In this document: positions 16,310 to 25,748 of the stretch, piece after piece | How the letters are laid out: each line of letters starts with the position of its first letter | Position numbering within the stretch: position 1 is the first letter of the stretch | Source of the DNA: Rickettsiales bacterium | GTDB taxonomy: Bacteria > Bacteroidota > Bacteroidia > Cytophagales > Cyclobacteriaceae | Length of the DNA: 35,372 bases | Reading direction: 5' to 3' | NCBI GenBank assembly: GCA_002729235.1 | Contig: PBTY01000053.1 | Location: 100,030-135,401, forward strand | The notes under the pieces: generated by a model | Told to the model about the DNA's origin: nothing | What the model saw: only the letters and a program-made list of their open reading frames with translations | The model's database searches: none | Translations under genes and position numbers: made by a program

Positions 16310-17470
16310 TTACGATGGAAGTTTTTGCTTTGAAATAGCATTTATTAAATGGTTAAAAACCTTTTCCCAAGTAAATTGATCTGATACGATTTCTATACTC
16401 TTTATTTTCATTCTTCGTAATGTTTCATTCTTCAAATCAAGACTTTCAAAAATTGCTTTTGAAAGGTTGTATTTGATATTTTTTATTGAAATTAACCAGC
16501 CATTGTCTCTGTTAACGAGTTGATTAACAGCGCCAATATCAGTTGCAATAATAGCATTACCTGTTGCCATACCTTCTAAAATAACATTCGGCATTCCTTC
16601 TGAATAGCTTGGGCACACTAGAATATCACTTTTTGTTAAAACATTTTTAATTTTTTCATTATCGGTGATACTTCCTAAATAAGAAATTCTCTTGTCAATT
16701 ATCTGATGAACTTCAGGTATTGGTCCTATAAATGTGAATTGAAATTCCACATTTGTTTTAATTAAGTCGTTCAAAACTTGATGTAATTCTTCAATTCCTT
16801 TCCGGCGCTCATATCTACCTATGAATACGAATTTACGGATTGAATCTTCTTTAGACTTTGTATATGGTTCAATCCACCACTCATCTATTCCTGATGGAAT
16901 TTCAATTATTTTAGATTCATCGATTAGCAATTTGCTCGAAATAATATCCGTAATTTTTCCACCATAAGAGAATACAAAATCGGCATTTTGATTCACGTAC
17001 TCGAATGCTGGTCGGAGTAACAAGTGTTGTAACTTAATTTTCCAGTTTGGTGCAAACTGATACATTTCATAACCATGTACTTTAACACCAACTCTAGTAC
17101 TTATTTTACCACTTTTTCTTTTACGAATGGTTTCCCATCCTGCCAACCCTTTTGTGTAAATGAAGTCACTTGGTTTTTTACGTAGAATTTTAAATATTTT
17201 TCTAGAGTACAAGTAAGAAGTTAACAGATAATGTCCCGGAAACTTAAATTTTAATTGAGGATAAGGGATGCATATATTCGTAATATTCCTTAGCTCTAGT
17301 TCTGTGAATCCCTCTAAATTATCTATTTGCCATTTTTTTTGCTTGTTAGTATGATACAAGTCTACTTTAACACCATTCTTGGCAAGATACTTGGCTAAGT
17401 AAAAAGAATGGCGTTGCATGCCTCCAATTACATATGGGTAAATACCGTCGGTAATTAAACTAATTTTCAT
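16310..17470 (-). CDS. Glycosyltransferase family 4
   Basis: 386 residues with GT-B fold. MKISLITDGIYPYVIGGMQR gives the Gly-Gly acceptor loop. VHGYEMY, the donor domain start FVFIGRYERRKGIEEL (214-229), FTFIGPIPE, and the E-x7-E motif at Glu291-Glu299 (EGMPNVILE) are all in place, followed by MATGNAIIATDIGA. A complete, ordinary enzyme of this family. The gene lies in the AT-rich block; the sugar it moves is unknown. Confidence 0.9.
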   Translation of the reverse strand: MKISLITDGIYPYVIGGMQRHSFYLAKYLAKNGVKVDLYHTNKQKKWQIDNLEGFTELELRNITNICIPYPQLKFKFPGHYLLTSYLYSRKIFKILRKKPSDFIYTKGLAGWETIRKRKSGKISTRVGVKVHGYEMYQFAPNWKIKLQHLLLRPAFEYVNQNADFVFSYGGKITDIISSKLLIDESKIIEIPSGIDEWWIEPYTKSKEDSIRKFVFIGRYERRKGIEELHQVLNDLIKTNVEFQFTFIGPIPEVHQIIDKRISYLGSITDNEKIKNVLTKSDILVCPSYSEGMPNVILEGMATGNAIIATDIGAVNQLVNRDNGWLISIKNIKYNLSKAIFESLDLKNETLRRMKIKSIEIVSDQFTWEKVFNHLINAISKQKLPS

Positions 17471-17491
17471 AATTGATTAATCATTTTATTA

Positions 17492-18685
17492 CTATCGACA
17501 GTTATTATAAAGATTCTGATAAGCAGTGTAAGTTTTGTTTATGGAGTGTTCACTTTTTATTTTATTTCTCGCGTTTTCACCAATTTGTTTTATTCTGGAA
17601 GGAGCTTTAATCAATGATTCAAGTTCTTTGCAGAGAGTGACTTCATTTTTACTACAGATTTTAATACCACTTTTACCGTCATCAAACCATTCACACGTTC
17701 CTCCTGAATCAAAAGCCACTACAGTTAACCCTGCTAACATTGATTCCGCCACCGCGTTTGGAAAATTATCTGGATAAGTGGAAGGAATTACGGAAATATC
17801 AGCTTGTTGATAGATATTTTGTAAGCTTGATCGCGAGAGCCAACCATGAAAGTTTACAAATTCATTCATTTTGTAAACTTGGACTAAGTTTTTCACACGG
17901 TCACTTTCTGGACCATTACCACAAATTTCTATCTTGAAATTTTTTATACCTCTTTCGATTAATAGTTTGCCAGCTTTAATTAAATAAGAAACACCTTTTT
18001 GTCTTGATAACCTGCCAACAAAAATGATTGAAATATTTTCCTTATTAACCTTTTTCTTTCTAAGGTCAGGAAAGTTGTCAAATTGAGGAGATGGAATTTT
18101 AAATATCTTGGATTCTGGTATTCCGGATTGAATTGCCTGCATTTTCATATAATTAGAATAAACTAATACCCCCTTATATTTAGGAACAGCTACTTCGAGT
18201 TCAAACTTGACTCTATTGAATTCGTATATCAAATTTGAAGGTTTGCGTGATCTTGTGCATTTCTTAATGTACGCATTGAAAAGGCACTTATAACCATAAG
18301 ATACTTTACAAGGACTATCTTCTTTCAGCCAATATTTACTCCAGCCAGGACATACAATCATGGCCTCATGCATGGATCTGAATATTGGTAATCTTAAATC
18401 TAGAATAGATTTAAGTATGAAAATTGATGGTAGACTGTGTGCGTGAATGATGTCAATCTTGAGAGATTCTATTAAGTCATTTAAAAAACCATCTAACAAA
18501 TCTCGAGAAAATGTTTTTGGTTCCAAGTCATGACCATATAACATGGATTTGATTTTTCCATTTTCTTCGTTAAGTAACAAAAGATAATTTTTGAGATCAG
18601 ACCTTTCAAATACGCTTAAGAGTTTAAGAATATCGTATTCAGCTCCTCCTTTTAAATCAAAGTTATAGTGTATCCTCAGGAGCAT
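17492..18685 (-). CDS. Glycosyltransferase family 4 with a four-cysteine motif
   Basis: 397 residues with GT-B fold. After FRSMHEAMIVCPGW come four cysteines at residues 112, 126, 134 and 143. This spacing recurs in a GT4 subgroup and may bind metal or stabilise the acceptor domain (inference). The donor domain has ISIIFVGRLSRQKGVSYLIK (219-238) and EICGNGPE. The E-x7-E motif is present with Asp in the first position (Asp306, Glu314). It starts one base before the acyltransferase stop (18687) and ends 21 bases from the next gene, so it belongs to the same transcript. Confidence 0.88.
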   Translation of the reverse strand: MLLRIHYNFDLKGGAEYDILKLLSVFERSDLKNYLLLLNEENGKIKSMLYGHDLEPKTFSRDLLDGFLNDLIESLKIDIIHAHSLPSIFILKSILDLRLPIFRSMHEAMIVCPGWSKYWLKEDSPCKVSYGYKCLFNAYIKKCTRSRKPSNLIYEFNRVKFELEVAVPKYKGVLVYSNYMKMQAIQSGIPESKIFKIPSPQFDNFPDLRKKKVNKENISIIFVGRLSRQKGVSYLIKAGKLLIERGIKNFKIEICGNGPESDRVKNLVQVYKMNEFVNFHGWLSRSSLQNIYQQADISVIPSTYPDNFPNAVAESMLAGLTVVAFDSGGTCEWFDDGKSGIKICSKNEVTLCKELESLIKAPSRIKQIGENARNKIKSEHSINKTYTAYQNLYNNCR

Positions 18686-18686
18686 C

Positions 18687-19757
18687 TTAATTAAATCTAT
18701 TTTTAAGCGTCAAGAATTTCTTTTCAAAATAATTATAACTCAGAAAGCTGATTATAACAGAAATAAGGAATAATATAAATGTCTTAATAAAGGTAGAAAA
18801 AGGATCATTCCAAGATGCAAAAAACGTTTCCAGCTTTGGTCTTAACATCAAGATTACAATGTAATGGTAGACGTAAAAACCATAAGACCAAATACCAAGC
18901 TTTCTAATAGTTTTTAGTCTAAGCGCATTAATAAACCAATTATTTCTATTTTTTTGATCCGATTTGAAACAATAATAAATGACCAAACCAAAGGATATAC
19001 TTAGAGCTGTTTCTGAAAGAAAATTGAACTCATCATATTTTACACAAAGAAGGAAGAGTAGAAAGAAAATAGGTGCTGCCCAGGTTAGTTTATCGAGAAA
19101 TACTAAGTTGTTTGAACTTTTAGAATTGACCATCATAGCAATAAGTGCTCCTATCAATAAAGAGTCCATTCTAGTGAAAGTAAAAGTTTGAATAAAAATA
19201 TCATTAATGCCTTGTAGTTGAAGGAAGAGGCGGAGTAAAATAGCTATAGCTATAAGTAAAGCGGTTGTGCGAATCTGTATCACAAATTTGGATCTCATTA
19301 GAAAGAGAGTAACAGGCCATAACATATAGAACTGCTCCTCTATGGCTAGTGTCCATAAATGGTTCAGATAACCTGGATGAGTCCAACCATTCAATCCATG
19401 ATAAATATTTTGGACATAAAAAAGATACCATATTCTTATATCAATAAGAGAATCTTGAAGACTTTGAGAGAGAAAAAGGGGTAAAACGATTAGGAAGAGG
19501 ATAATTATCAGGTAGTATAGTGGGAATATTCTTAAGGATCTTCTTATATAAAAGTTTCTGAAAAAATTTGGATGATTTATAGAGTCAAGAATTATGGTAG
19601 AGATCAAAAAACCAGAAAGAACAAAAAACAGATTGACACCAATCCAGCCAAATGAAAAGAAATCAGGATTGATGTGATATAAGAAAACCGCAAGAATTGC
19701 TAACGCTCTCAAGCCATCAAATGTTGGATAGTATGTTTTGGATATATGCCCCATCAA
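18687..19757 (-). CDS. Acyltransferase family 3 membrane protein
   Basis: 356 residues. TFDGLRALAILAVFLYHI near the N-terminus has the family Asp, Arg and His. FFVLSGFLIS, RRSLRIFPLYYL and LWTLAIEEQFYMLWP follow, an unusually complete OafA-type pattern. Ten or so membrane segments, without the periplasmic SGNH domain that longer OafA proteins carry. Expected to O-acylate the polysaccharide or its lipid-linked repeat. It overlaps the upstream GT4 gene by four bases. Confidence 0.92.
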   Translation of the reverse strand: MMGHISKTYYPTFDGLRALAILAVFLYHINPDFFSFGWIGVNLFFVLSGFLISTIILDSINHPNFFRNFYIRRSLRIFPLYYLIIILFLIVLPLFLSQSLQDSLIDIRIWYLFYVQNIYHGLNGWTHPGYLNHLWTLAIEEQFYMLWPVTLFLMRSKFVIQIRTTALLIAIAILLRLFLQLQGINDIFIQTFTFTRMDSLLIGALIAMMVNSKSSNNLVFLDKLTWAAPIFFLLFLLCVKYDEFNFLSETALSISFGLVIYYCFKSDQKNRNNWFINALRLKTIRKLGIWSYGFYVYHYIVILMLRPKLETFFASWNDPFSTFIKTFILFLISVIISFLSYNYFEKKFLTLKNRFN

Positions 19758-20887
19758 TTCATATTGATTTTAGATACTATTGTTCTGAATACCTCTTCCC
19801 AATTGTGTTGGAGCGCGATTTGTCTGTAAATTCGATTTCCCATAGAAAGAATTTCTTCCGATTCATTTAATAAATTCTGTATTGTTATGGCTAATGATTC
19901 ACTATCATTTTTGTTAAAAAATACAATTGAGTCTTGAAACCAAATTTTAAAATTATGAACAGAGGGGGCAATAACTGCACATTTCGCACATCCATAATCA
20001 AATAATTTCATTGCTGATTGGAATTCAGGAGAACCAGCGATTATTCCAACATGCATCACTGATAAGATCTTTTTAATTTCATTTCTATTTAAAAAACCAT
20101 GATTGACTACTGCTATATCTTTATGTATAGATGCTTCTAAGGAATCTAATCCGCTTCCTATTAAATGCAAGGTAAATTGCCCTTTATCGTATATTTGGTT
20201 TAAAGCATCAATGAGTAATTCGGGTTTTTGGTGAGCCATCAATCGAGCAATAAAACAGATATTCACTTTATCTTCAATCACTTTATTGTGATTTTGGAAA
20301 TATTGAATTAGTTCATTCTCCACTCCATTTTCGATATTACTCCAATTGTTGTATTTTATTTTCCAAAAATCACCGTAAGATCCAACAAAGAAGGAGTGAG
20401 TCGAATACATATATGAAAGCTTTTCTAGTAATCTCGAACTTTTGTTAAAGTAAGATTCGTAATATTTCCTACTTATCTCAAATTGTAATCCATTTGCTTC
20501 ATAATAATGAGGAATTCTGAGAAGACGGGCTATGATTAAGCCTGAAAAATTGAGATATGATGCTCTTTCATAAATAAATTCTGGAGCAATTTTTTTGTAA
20601 CTTTTTAAGGTGTGAAATATTTTCTTATGGTTCTTGAATAAAAGATATAGATCTCTAATAAGCCCTTTTAGAGGTTTTTTTTCTGCGTTGGTCTTAATTG
20701 AGTTATTGAGTTCAAAAGTTTCCTGAATATGCTTCTTATCTATGGAGATTTCTTGATTTTGGAGAAATAAGTGTACTTTAAAAGTCTTGCTAAGTTGCAT
20801 AAAACCAATTCTAATGTGCTGATAAGCACCGGTTGACGGTTTTAAACAAGCGGCCTCAGATATTAAATAAATTCCTGATCTTTTCAA
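19754..20887 (-). CDS. Glycosyltransferase family 4, divergent
   Basis: 377 residues with GT-B fold. The donor domain begins at VNICFIARLMAHQKPELLID (208-227), and LIGSGLDSLE follows. In the E-x7-E region only the first Glu is kept (Glu288, in SPEFQSAMKLFDYGCAK); the second position is Phe, with Asp297 next to it. This S-x-M-K-L-F-[DE]-Y variant is common in GT4 enzymes. PHYYEANGLQFEI fits the acceptor side. It overlaps both neighbours by four bases. Confidence 0.82.
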   Translation of the reverse strand: MKRSGIYLISEAACLKPSTGAYQHIRIGFMQLSKTFKVHLFLQNQEISIDKKHIQETFELNNSIKTNAEKKPLKGLIRDLYLLFKNHKKIFHTLKSYKKIAPEFIYERASYLNFSGLIIARLLRIPHYYEANGLQFEISRKYYESYFNKSSRLLEKLSYMYSTHSFFVGSYGDFWKIKYNNWSNIENGVENELIQYFQNHNKVIEDKVNICFIARLMAHQKPELLIDALNQIYDKGQFTLHLIGSGLDSLEASIHKDIAVVNHGFLNRNEIKKILSVMHVGIIAGSPEFQSAMKLFDYGCAKCAVIAPSVHNFKIWFQDSIVFFNKNDSESLAITIQNLLNESEEILSMGNRIYRQIALQHNWEEVFRTIVSKINMN

Positions 20888-22008
20888 TGACTAGTAGTTA
20901 ACTTGTTAGATATAATTCTAACAACTTGATCAATAGATTTTTCCCATGAAAGGTTTTCTTGAGCAAATTTCTTAGCATTAACCTTCATTTCGCTTAATCT
21001 CTGTGGATCTTTTGCTGTTTTTAGTATCCAATTGCTAATTTCAAAAGGTTCTGAAGATAATTCGAACAGTTTTCCACAGGAACTATCCATTACAGAAGGA
21101 ATACCCCCTACATTATGACTGATTACGGGTACTCCATTTGATAAGGCTTCACCAATAACCATTGGTGTACAATCAGCTTCGGTTGGAAATAATAGAAAAT
21201 CTGATTGAGTTAATATATCCTGAAATTGTTTTAATTGAATAGAGTTACTTTTCATTAATCGTCCATGATAGATAGTAAATGGGTTTTCAAGAAAAGCATC
21301 AAGACCGATAACATGAAGTCTTGATTTCATGCCTTTTGAGTTTAGTTGATTAACAATTTCAATGCTCTTTTTTAGGCCTTTTCTTATCGGGTCTAAACCA
21401 ATCCACAAAAGATGTAAATAATCAGTTTCTAAAATCAACTTATTAGGTGTGTTATCAACTTTAGAAGTTCCAATGCCGTAAGGAATAAAGTACAAATCTC
21501 CACGTGTCCACTCGGTTTTTTTCGCAGTATTTAATGCCCATTCAGAACTAAAGAATGTTGCTGATGCTTTTTTATAATAACTTTTGGATTGTGCTATTCC
21601 ATTATTGATTGAGAGCGTGGACCAAGGCTGAGAATAGAAATTGACAAAATCTGTGAAGAAATTATCGGGCCAACAGAAAATTGGTTTTTCAGTATTGAGA
21701 TAACATAATAGCCATTCGTAATGTGAGAAGACTATATCATACTCTATGTTTTTAAGCTTACTATTAATTCTTTTTAGGAGTTTATTAATAACATAATTGT
21801 CTCTTTTATATATATATACTGATCGGAATAATCTAAAAATCAAGGATTTCAAAATATTTACCCAGCCAATCTTGGGGATGGGTTCCACTAATTCGATAAC
21901 TTCCATATTTCTTTTAAGGAACCCTTCTTTGATGAGTTTGGCTGTTCCTGAAAAAGTAAAATCTAGAGATTCATTAGAAATGTAGACAACCCTTATCTTC
22001 TTATTCAT
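20884..22008 (-). CDS. Glycosyltransferase family 4
   Basis: 374 residues with GT-B fold. The donor half contains YLHLLWIGLDPIRKGLKKSI, LHVIGLDA and the catalytic-loop region FPTEADCTPMVIGEALSNG, where an Asp replaces the first Glu of E-x7-E. VISHNVGGIPSVM completes it. The N-terminal half is poorly conserved. It overlaps the downstream gene by four bases and the upstream GT2 by eight, so translation is probably coupled. Confidence 0.85.
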   Translation of the reverse strand: MNKKIRVVYISNESLDFTFSGTAKLIKEGFLKRNMEVIELVEPIPKIGWVNILKSLIFRLFRSVYIYKRDNYVINKLLKRINSKLKNIEYDIVFSHYEWLLCYLNTEKPIFCWPDNFFTDFVNFYSQPWSTLSINNGIAQSKSYYKKASATFFSSEWALNTAKKTEWTRGDLYFIPYGIGTSKVDNTPNKLILETDYLHLLWIGLDPIRKGLKKSIEIVNQLNSKGMKSRLHVIGLDAFLENPFTIYHGRLMKSNSIQLKQFQDILTQSDFLLFPTEADCTPMVIGEALSNGVPVISHNVGGIPSVMDSSCGKLFELSSEPFEISNWILKTAKDPQRLSEMKVNAKKFAQENLSWEKSIDQVVRIISNKLTTSH

Positions 22009-22993
22009 GATTTTCTTTTATGAACTTGCTTAATAGAAATGTATTGTAGCATAATAGATAGGTTAACCAATTTGATAGAATTACTTTCATTGATTTTCCT
22101 CGTTTGTACATTTTATTCCTTTCAAAAATTTGTCGCAATTTGAATTTTAATTCAGAGAGAGGTTTTTTCTTCTCGTATGCCAGTTTAGCATACCATTTAA
22201 GTGGTTGACAATCGCCAAGAATTAGGTTTTCTAGATTATTATGTACTTTTTTTGATATATTCAAGGGAAGTTTTAATAGCTCTGGTTTGTTAATTTGGAA
22301 ATCCAGAACAGACCAACTGGTCTCACTGCTAAATTCTAGTTCTTGGAATATATACTCTTGAGATAAAAGTACTTTGTGTTTTGCACTTTCATTTAGAGCT
22401 AATAGTTGAAGACCAAAATGAGGTATCAGTGTTTTTAGTTGAGTTCTGGCCAAGTGAATATAACTTTTAATAGATGAGTTACGGTAGACTGTCGTTGGAA
22501 GGAAAATGCTATTTTTGAAGGAATCCAAATTGGTTACAAAATCTTCCAAACCATAGAATTCGAGATTCTTGGTTCTGCTAACCCAAGGACTATTAAAATT
22601 AATAAAAATCACATCATCATCTACTCTACTAATACTTGATATAACTAGTTGTAGGCTGTCAAAGGTTAATGGGTCATCATCACCAATAACCCAAACCCAA
22701 TCAGCTGAACTTATCTCAAAACATTTCATGATGTTAGCACTCATCCCAATATTGCTTTCATTCCGAATTACACTAAGGAAGTTGCAATTCATTAATTCCG
22801 GATACTGAGATGTAATGGTGTTCTCAACAGATTCATCTGATTTGTTGTCAATGATTGTGTATAATACATTTTGTGGATAAGTCTCAACGGAGGGAATAAG
22901 AGATCTTAACAGATCTACAAGATTCTGATTACGATTATAAGTAGGAATGATGATGTCAAGACGGTTCCCTGTGCCAGCAGATGTAACGGTCAT
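22001..22993 (-). CDS. Glycosyltransferase family 2
   Basis: 330 residues with an N-terminal GT-A domain: LDIIIPTYNRNQNLVDLLRS, TIIDNKSDES, VIRNESNIGMSANIMKC and the metal-binding VWVIGDDDPL, followed by a C-terminal region without membrane segments. An inverting transferase adding one sugar to the repeat unit is expected. It overlaps the flippase gene by four bases upstream and a GT4 gene by eight bases downstream. Confidence 0.87.
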   Translation of the reverse strand: MTVTSAGTGNRLDIIIPTYNRNQNLVDLLRSLIPSVETYPQNVLYTIIDNKSDESVENTITSQYPELMNCNFLSVIRNESNIGMSANIMKCFEISSADWVWVIGDDDPLTFDSLQLVISSISRVDDDVIFINFNSPWVSRTKNLEFYGLEDFVTNLDSFKNSIFLPTTVYRNSSIKSYIHLARTQLKTLIPHFGLQLLALNESAKHKVLLSQEYIFQELEFSSETSWSVLDFQINKPELLKLPLNISKKVHNNLENLILGDCQPLKWYAKLAYEKKKPLSELKFKLRQIFERNKMYKRGKSMKVILSNWLTYLLCYNTFLLSKFIKENHE

Positions 22994-24423
22994 TTCTTTT
23001 TTAAAATATCAAGGATTAGCGATAAAGACTTGGCTTTGAATAAAAATGACAAACCTGAGTAAATAAAAATACCAACTAATGTTGATGTTATAAGCAGGAT
23101 AAATTGATTTAAAACACCATCCAACAATTCCACTGATATATACATAATTCCACACATAATAAGGCTTAATACAAGATTCAATTTTATTGAACTAATGACA
23201 TCTTGAATTTTTATTTCAACTTTTTTGCCAGCTCTTTGTATAAGTAATGGTGTGATAATAAAATTAGCGATCATATAAAAAAGGGCGACAAATTCTATGC
23301 TTCCTAAAACAACTCCAACTAAGATGAAAGTTAAAACTATTACAGAATTGATGAGGCTTAATTTAAATTGCTCACCTGTTCGTCCTGTTGAAGAGAATAA
23401 GACACCAGTCAAATTTCCTGGTAATTGTATTATACTAACTAAACATAGAATTCGAAAGACGGAAAGCATTTCAAGCCAATTATTACCGAAAACTGTGATA
23501 ATAAATGGTCTTGATATGGCAAGAAGTCCAAACATTAATGGAAAGGAAATAAACGATGAGATTTCTTGTACATTAAGATAAATTGATTTGATTCTTTTAC
23601 TATCCTCATTAATCTTAGTTAAAGCTGGAAATAATACTTGGCCAATTACGGAATTTATTTGAGTGATTGGCAATAGCATTACAGAATAAGCTCGATTGTA
23701 CAAACCTAGAGGTCCAGCTCCTAGTACTTTTCCAATCATTAATGAATCTCCTTGACGGGACCAATAATTAACAAGATTAAAACCGACGAGACCCTTACCA
23801 AACGCGATAAAGTCTTTGATTTCCGAAATTGTTAAGATAAAAGTTGGCCACCAATTACATCCCAATAAGAAGAGTAGTGATTGGATTAATTTAATGCAAA
23901 TTTGGTAGACAATTAAGGCCCAAACACCATATCCACTTACAGCAAGAAAAATTCCAACAGCACCAGATATTAGAGTTGAAATAATTTCAACAATCGCGAT
24001 TTTCTTAAAAACCAAATCCTTCATTAGTAGGTTTCGTGGAACAATTCCAATAGCTCCGATAACGAAAATTATCGATAACGATTTCGTAACGATAATTAGT
24101 TCTGCAATCCCATAAAATCGAGAGATTAAACCAGATGAAAGATAAAGTATTGTTCCAAAAAATAGACCAAGTAAAATATTAAGCCAGAATACGGATGAGA
24201 TTTGGCGTTGGTTAACACTTTTAACGTATACAACAGAGCTTCCTAAGCCAAGTTCCACCAGTATATTAGCAAAACCAATGAAAATTGTTACCATGGCTAC
24301 TTGACCGTAGTTTACTGGTAATAAAAATCGAGACATTACAATAGTCACCAATAATTGTCCAGCTTGGCTACTAATTTTCGAAAAAGAACTCCAACCTACG
24401 CCATTCCTAATTTCTGTAATCAT
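22990..24423 (-). CDS. Wzx flippase, WzxC/TuaB-type polysaccharide transporter
   Basis: 477 residues with twelve or more hydrophobic segments spread over the whole length. The N-terminal pattern GVGWSSFSKISSQAGQLLV, SRFLLPVNYGQVAMVTIF and VELGLGSSVVYVK is that of the MOP-superfamily Wzx proteins related to colanic acid WzxC (PF13440). YWSRQGDSLMIGKVLGAGPL lies in the central region and is also typical. It would flip undecaprenyl-diphosphate-linked repeat units to the periplasmic face for the Wzy-like polymerase. It lies eight bases after rfbH. Its AT content is like that of the glycosyltransferases to its left, unlike the rfb genes. Confidence 0.92.
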   Translation of the reverse strand: MITEIRNGVGWSSFSKISSQAGQLLVTIVMSRFLLPVNYGQVAMVTIFIGFANILVELGLGSSVVYVKSVNQRQISSVFWLNILLGLFFGTILYLSSGLISRFYGIAELIIVTKSLSIIFVIGAIGIVPRNLLMKDLVFKKIAIVEIISTLISGAVGIFLAVSGYGVWALIVYQICIKLIQSLLFLLGCNWWPTFILTISEIKDFIAFGKGLVGFNLVNYWSRQGDSLMIGKVLGAGPLGLYNRAYSVMLLPITQINSVIGQVLFPALTKINEDSKRIKSIYLNVQEISSFISFPLMFGLLAISRPFIITVFGNNWLEMLSVFRILCLVSIIQLPGNLTGVLFSSTGRTGEQFKLSLINSVIVLTFILVGVVLGSIEFVALFYMIANFIITPLLIQRAGKKVEIKIQDVISSIKLNLVLSLIMCGIMYISVELLDGVLNQFILLITSTLVGIFIYSGLSFLFKAKSLSLILDILKKK

Positions 24424-24431
24424 GAATTTGA

Positions 24432-25742
24432 TTACTTGTGGTTATTAATATAGTTTCTTAAACAGAGGTTAATATAGTCGTAATGTCCTTGATTTAAGCC
24501 GGGCCACACTCCTAACCAGAAAGAATCATTCATCACTTTATCTGTATTTTCAAACGTACCTACTGTTCGTTTTTGGATATTAACATAAGCAGGTTGACGC
24601 ATCAAATTACCAGCAAACAAAAGGCGAGTGCCAATCTTGTTTTCCTCCAGATACTGGACCAAATCATGTCTTTTCAACGGACTTCCATCACGGATGGTGA
24701 TTAGGAAACCAAACCAGGAAGGATCACTATTTGGAGTGGCCTCATGCAATATGAAATGTTCTTCAAATGGTTTAAGTGCCTGATACAATAACTGGTAGTT
24801 TTCCCTCCTTTTGGCAACGAAATCATCGGCTTTGTCTAATTGACTTAAGCCAACAGCAGCCTGCATGTCAGAGACTTTTAGATTAAACCCAATATGGGAA
24901 TAGGTATATTTGTGATCATATCCATGTGGCAGATCTCCTAATTGCCATCCGAAACGTTGCTTACAGGTATTGTCTTTGCCTGGTTCACAATAGCAATCAC
25001 GTCCCCAATCCCGGAAACTTTCAACTAGCATCTTAAGTTTCATGTTGTTAATTAGCACCGAACCTCCTTCACCCATGGTGATGTGGTGAGCAGGATAGAA
25101 GGATACAGTCGCCAAATCACCAAAAGTACCTGTCTTTTGACCATTGTAGGTTGCTCCTAAGGAGTCACAATCATCCTCTATCACCCATAGGTTGTGCTTT
25201 TTAGCTACTTCCATCACTGTTTTTAAATCGAACGGATTCCCTAAAGTATGCGCCATCATAATGGCTTTAGTCTTTGGTGAAATTGCTTGTTCTATTAATT
25301 CTGCTTTTACATTGTAAGTAGGGATATCGATATCCAGAAAAACTGGAACAGCTCCATACTGGATCATTGGGTTGACAGTGGTTGGGAAGCCTGCAGCTAC
25401 GGTGATGACTTCATCCCCTGGTTTAATTTGTCGATCTCCTAGTTTTGGAGAAGTCAATGCGTAAAAGGCACACAAGTTTGCTGATGACCCAGAATTGACC
25501 AGAATAGAAGTTTTGGACCCGAAATATTTTGCAAACTGTCTTTCAAATTTTTTGGCAAATCGGCCAGCTGTTAACCAGCCATCCAACATAGCATCAACGC
25601 CTAGGAGAATGTCAGCTGCGTCCATCACCTTTCCTGTAACCGGTATGTAATCTTCACCTGGTTTTATCGTTCTGATTGCGTTTTGAGAGGCAACTTTATA
25701 AAGCAGACCCTCCATTTCTTGACTAATGTTTTTGAAATCCAT
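24432..25742 (-). CDS. rfbH: CDP-6-deoxy-4-hexulose-3-dehydrase (E1), RfbH/DdhC
   Basis: 436 residues, the family length. It belongs to the aminotransferase-like PLP fold, but His220 ([13 protein letters not shown]) takes the place of the PLP-binding Lys, the mark of E1 dehydrases. Four cysteines at 192, 250, 252 and 260 fit the published E1 [2Fe-2S] spacing C-x57-C-x-C-x7-C exactly. With a reductase partner (E3) and PMP it removes the C3 hydroxyl of CDP-4-keto-6-deoxy-glucose. The E3 gene (ddhD/ascD type) is not in the window, so the electron donor is either encoded elsewhere or supplied by another ferredoxin system. It follows the short-chain reductase gene by six bases. Confidence 0.96.
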   Translation of the reverse strand: MDFKNISQEMEGLLYKVASQNAIRTIKPGEDYIPVTGKVMDAADILLGVDAMLDGWLTAGRFAKKFERQFAKYFGSKTSILVNSGSSANLCAFYALTSPKLGDRQIKPGDEVITVAAGFPTTVNPMIQYGAVPVFLDIDIPTYNVKAELIEQAISPKTKAIMMAHTLGNPFDLKTVMEVAKKHNLWVIEDDCDSLGATYNGQKTGTFGDLATVSFYPAHHITMGEGGSVLINNMKLKMLVESFRDWGRDCYCEPGKDNTCKQRFGWQLGDLPHGYDHKYTYSHIGFNLKVSDMQAAVGLSQLDKADDFVAKRRENYQLLYQALKPFEEHFILHEATPNSDPSWFGFLITIRDGSPLKRHDLVQYLEENKIGTRLLFAGNLMRQPAYVNIQKRTVGTFENTDKVMNDSFWLGVWPGLNQGHYDYINLCLRNYINNHK

Positions 25743-25748
25743 TGTCCT

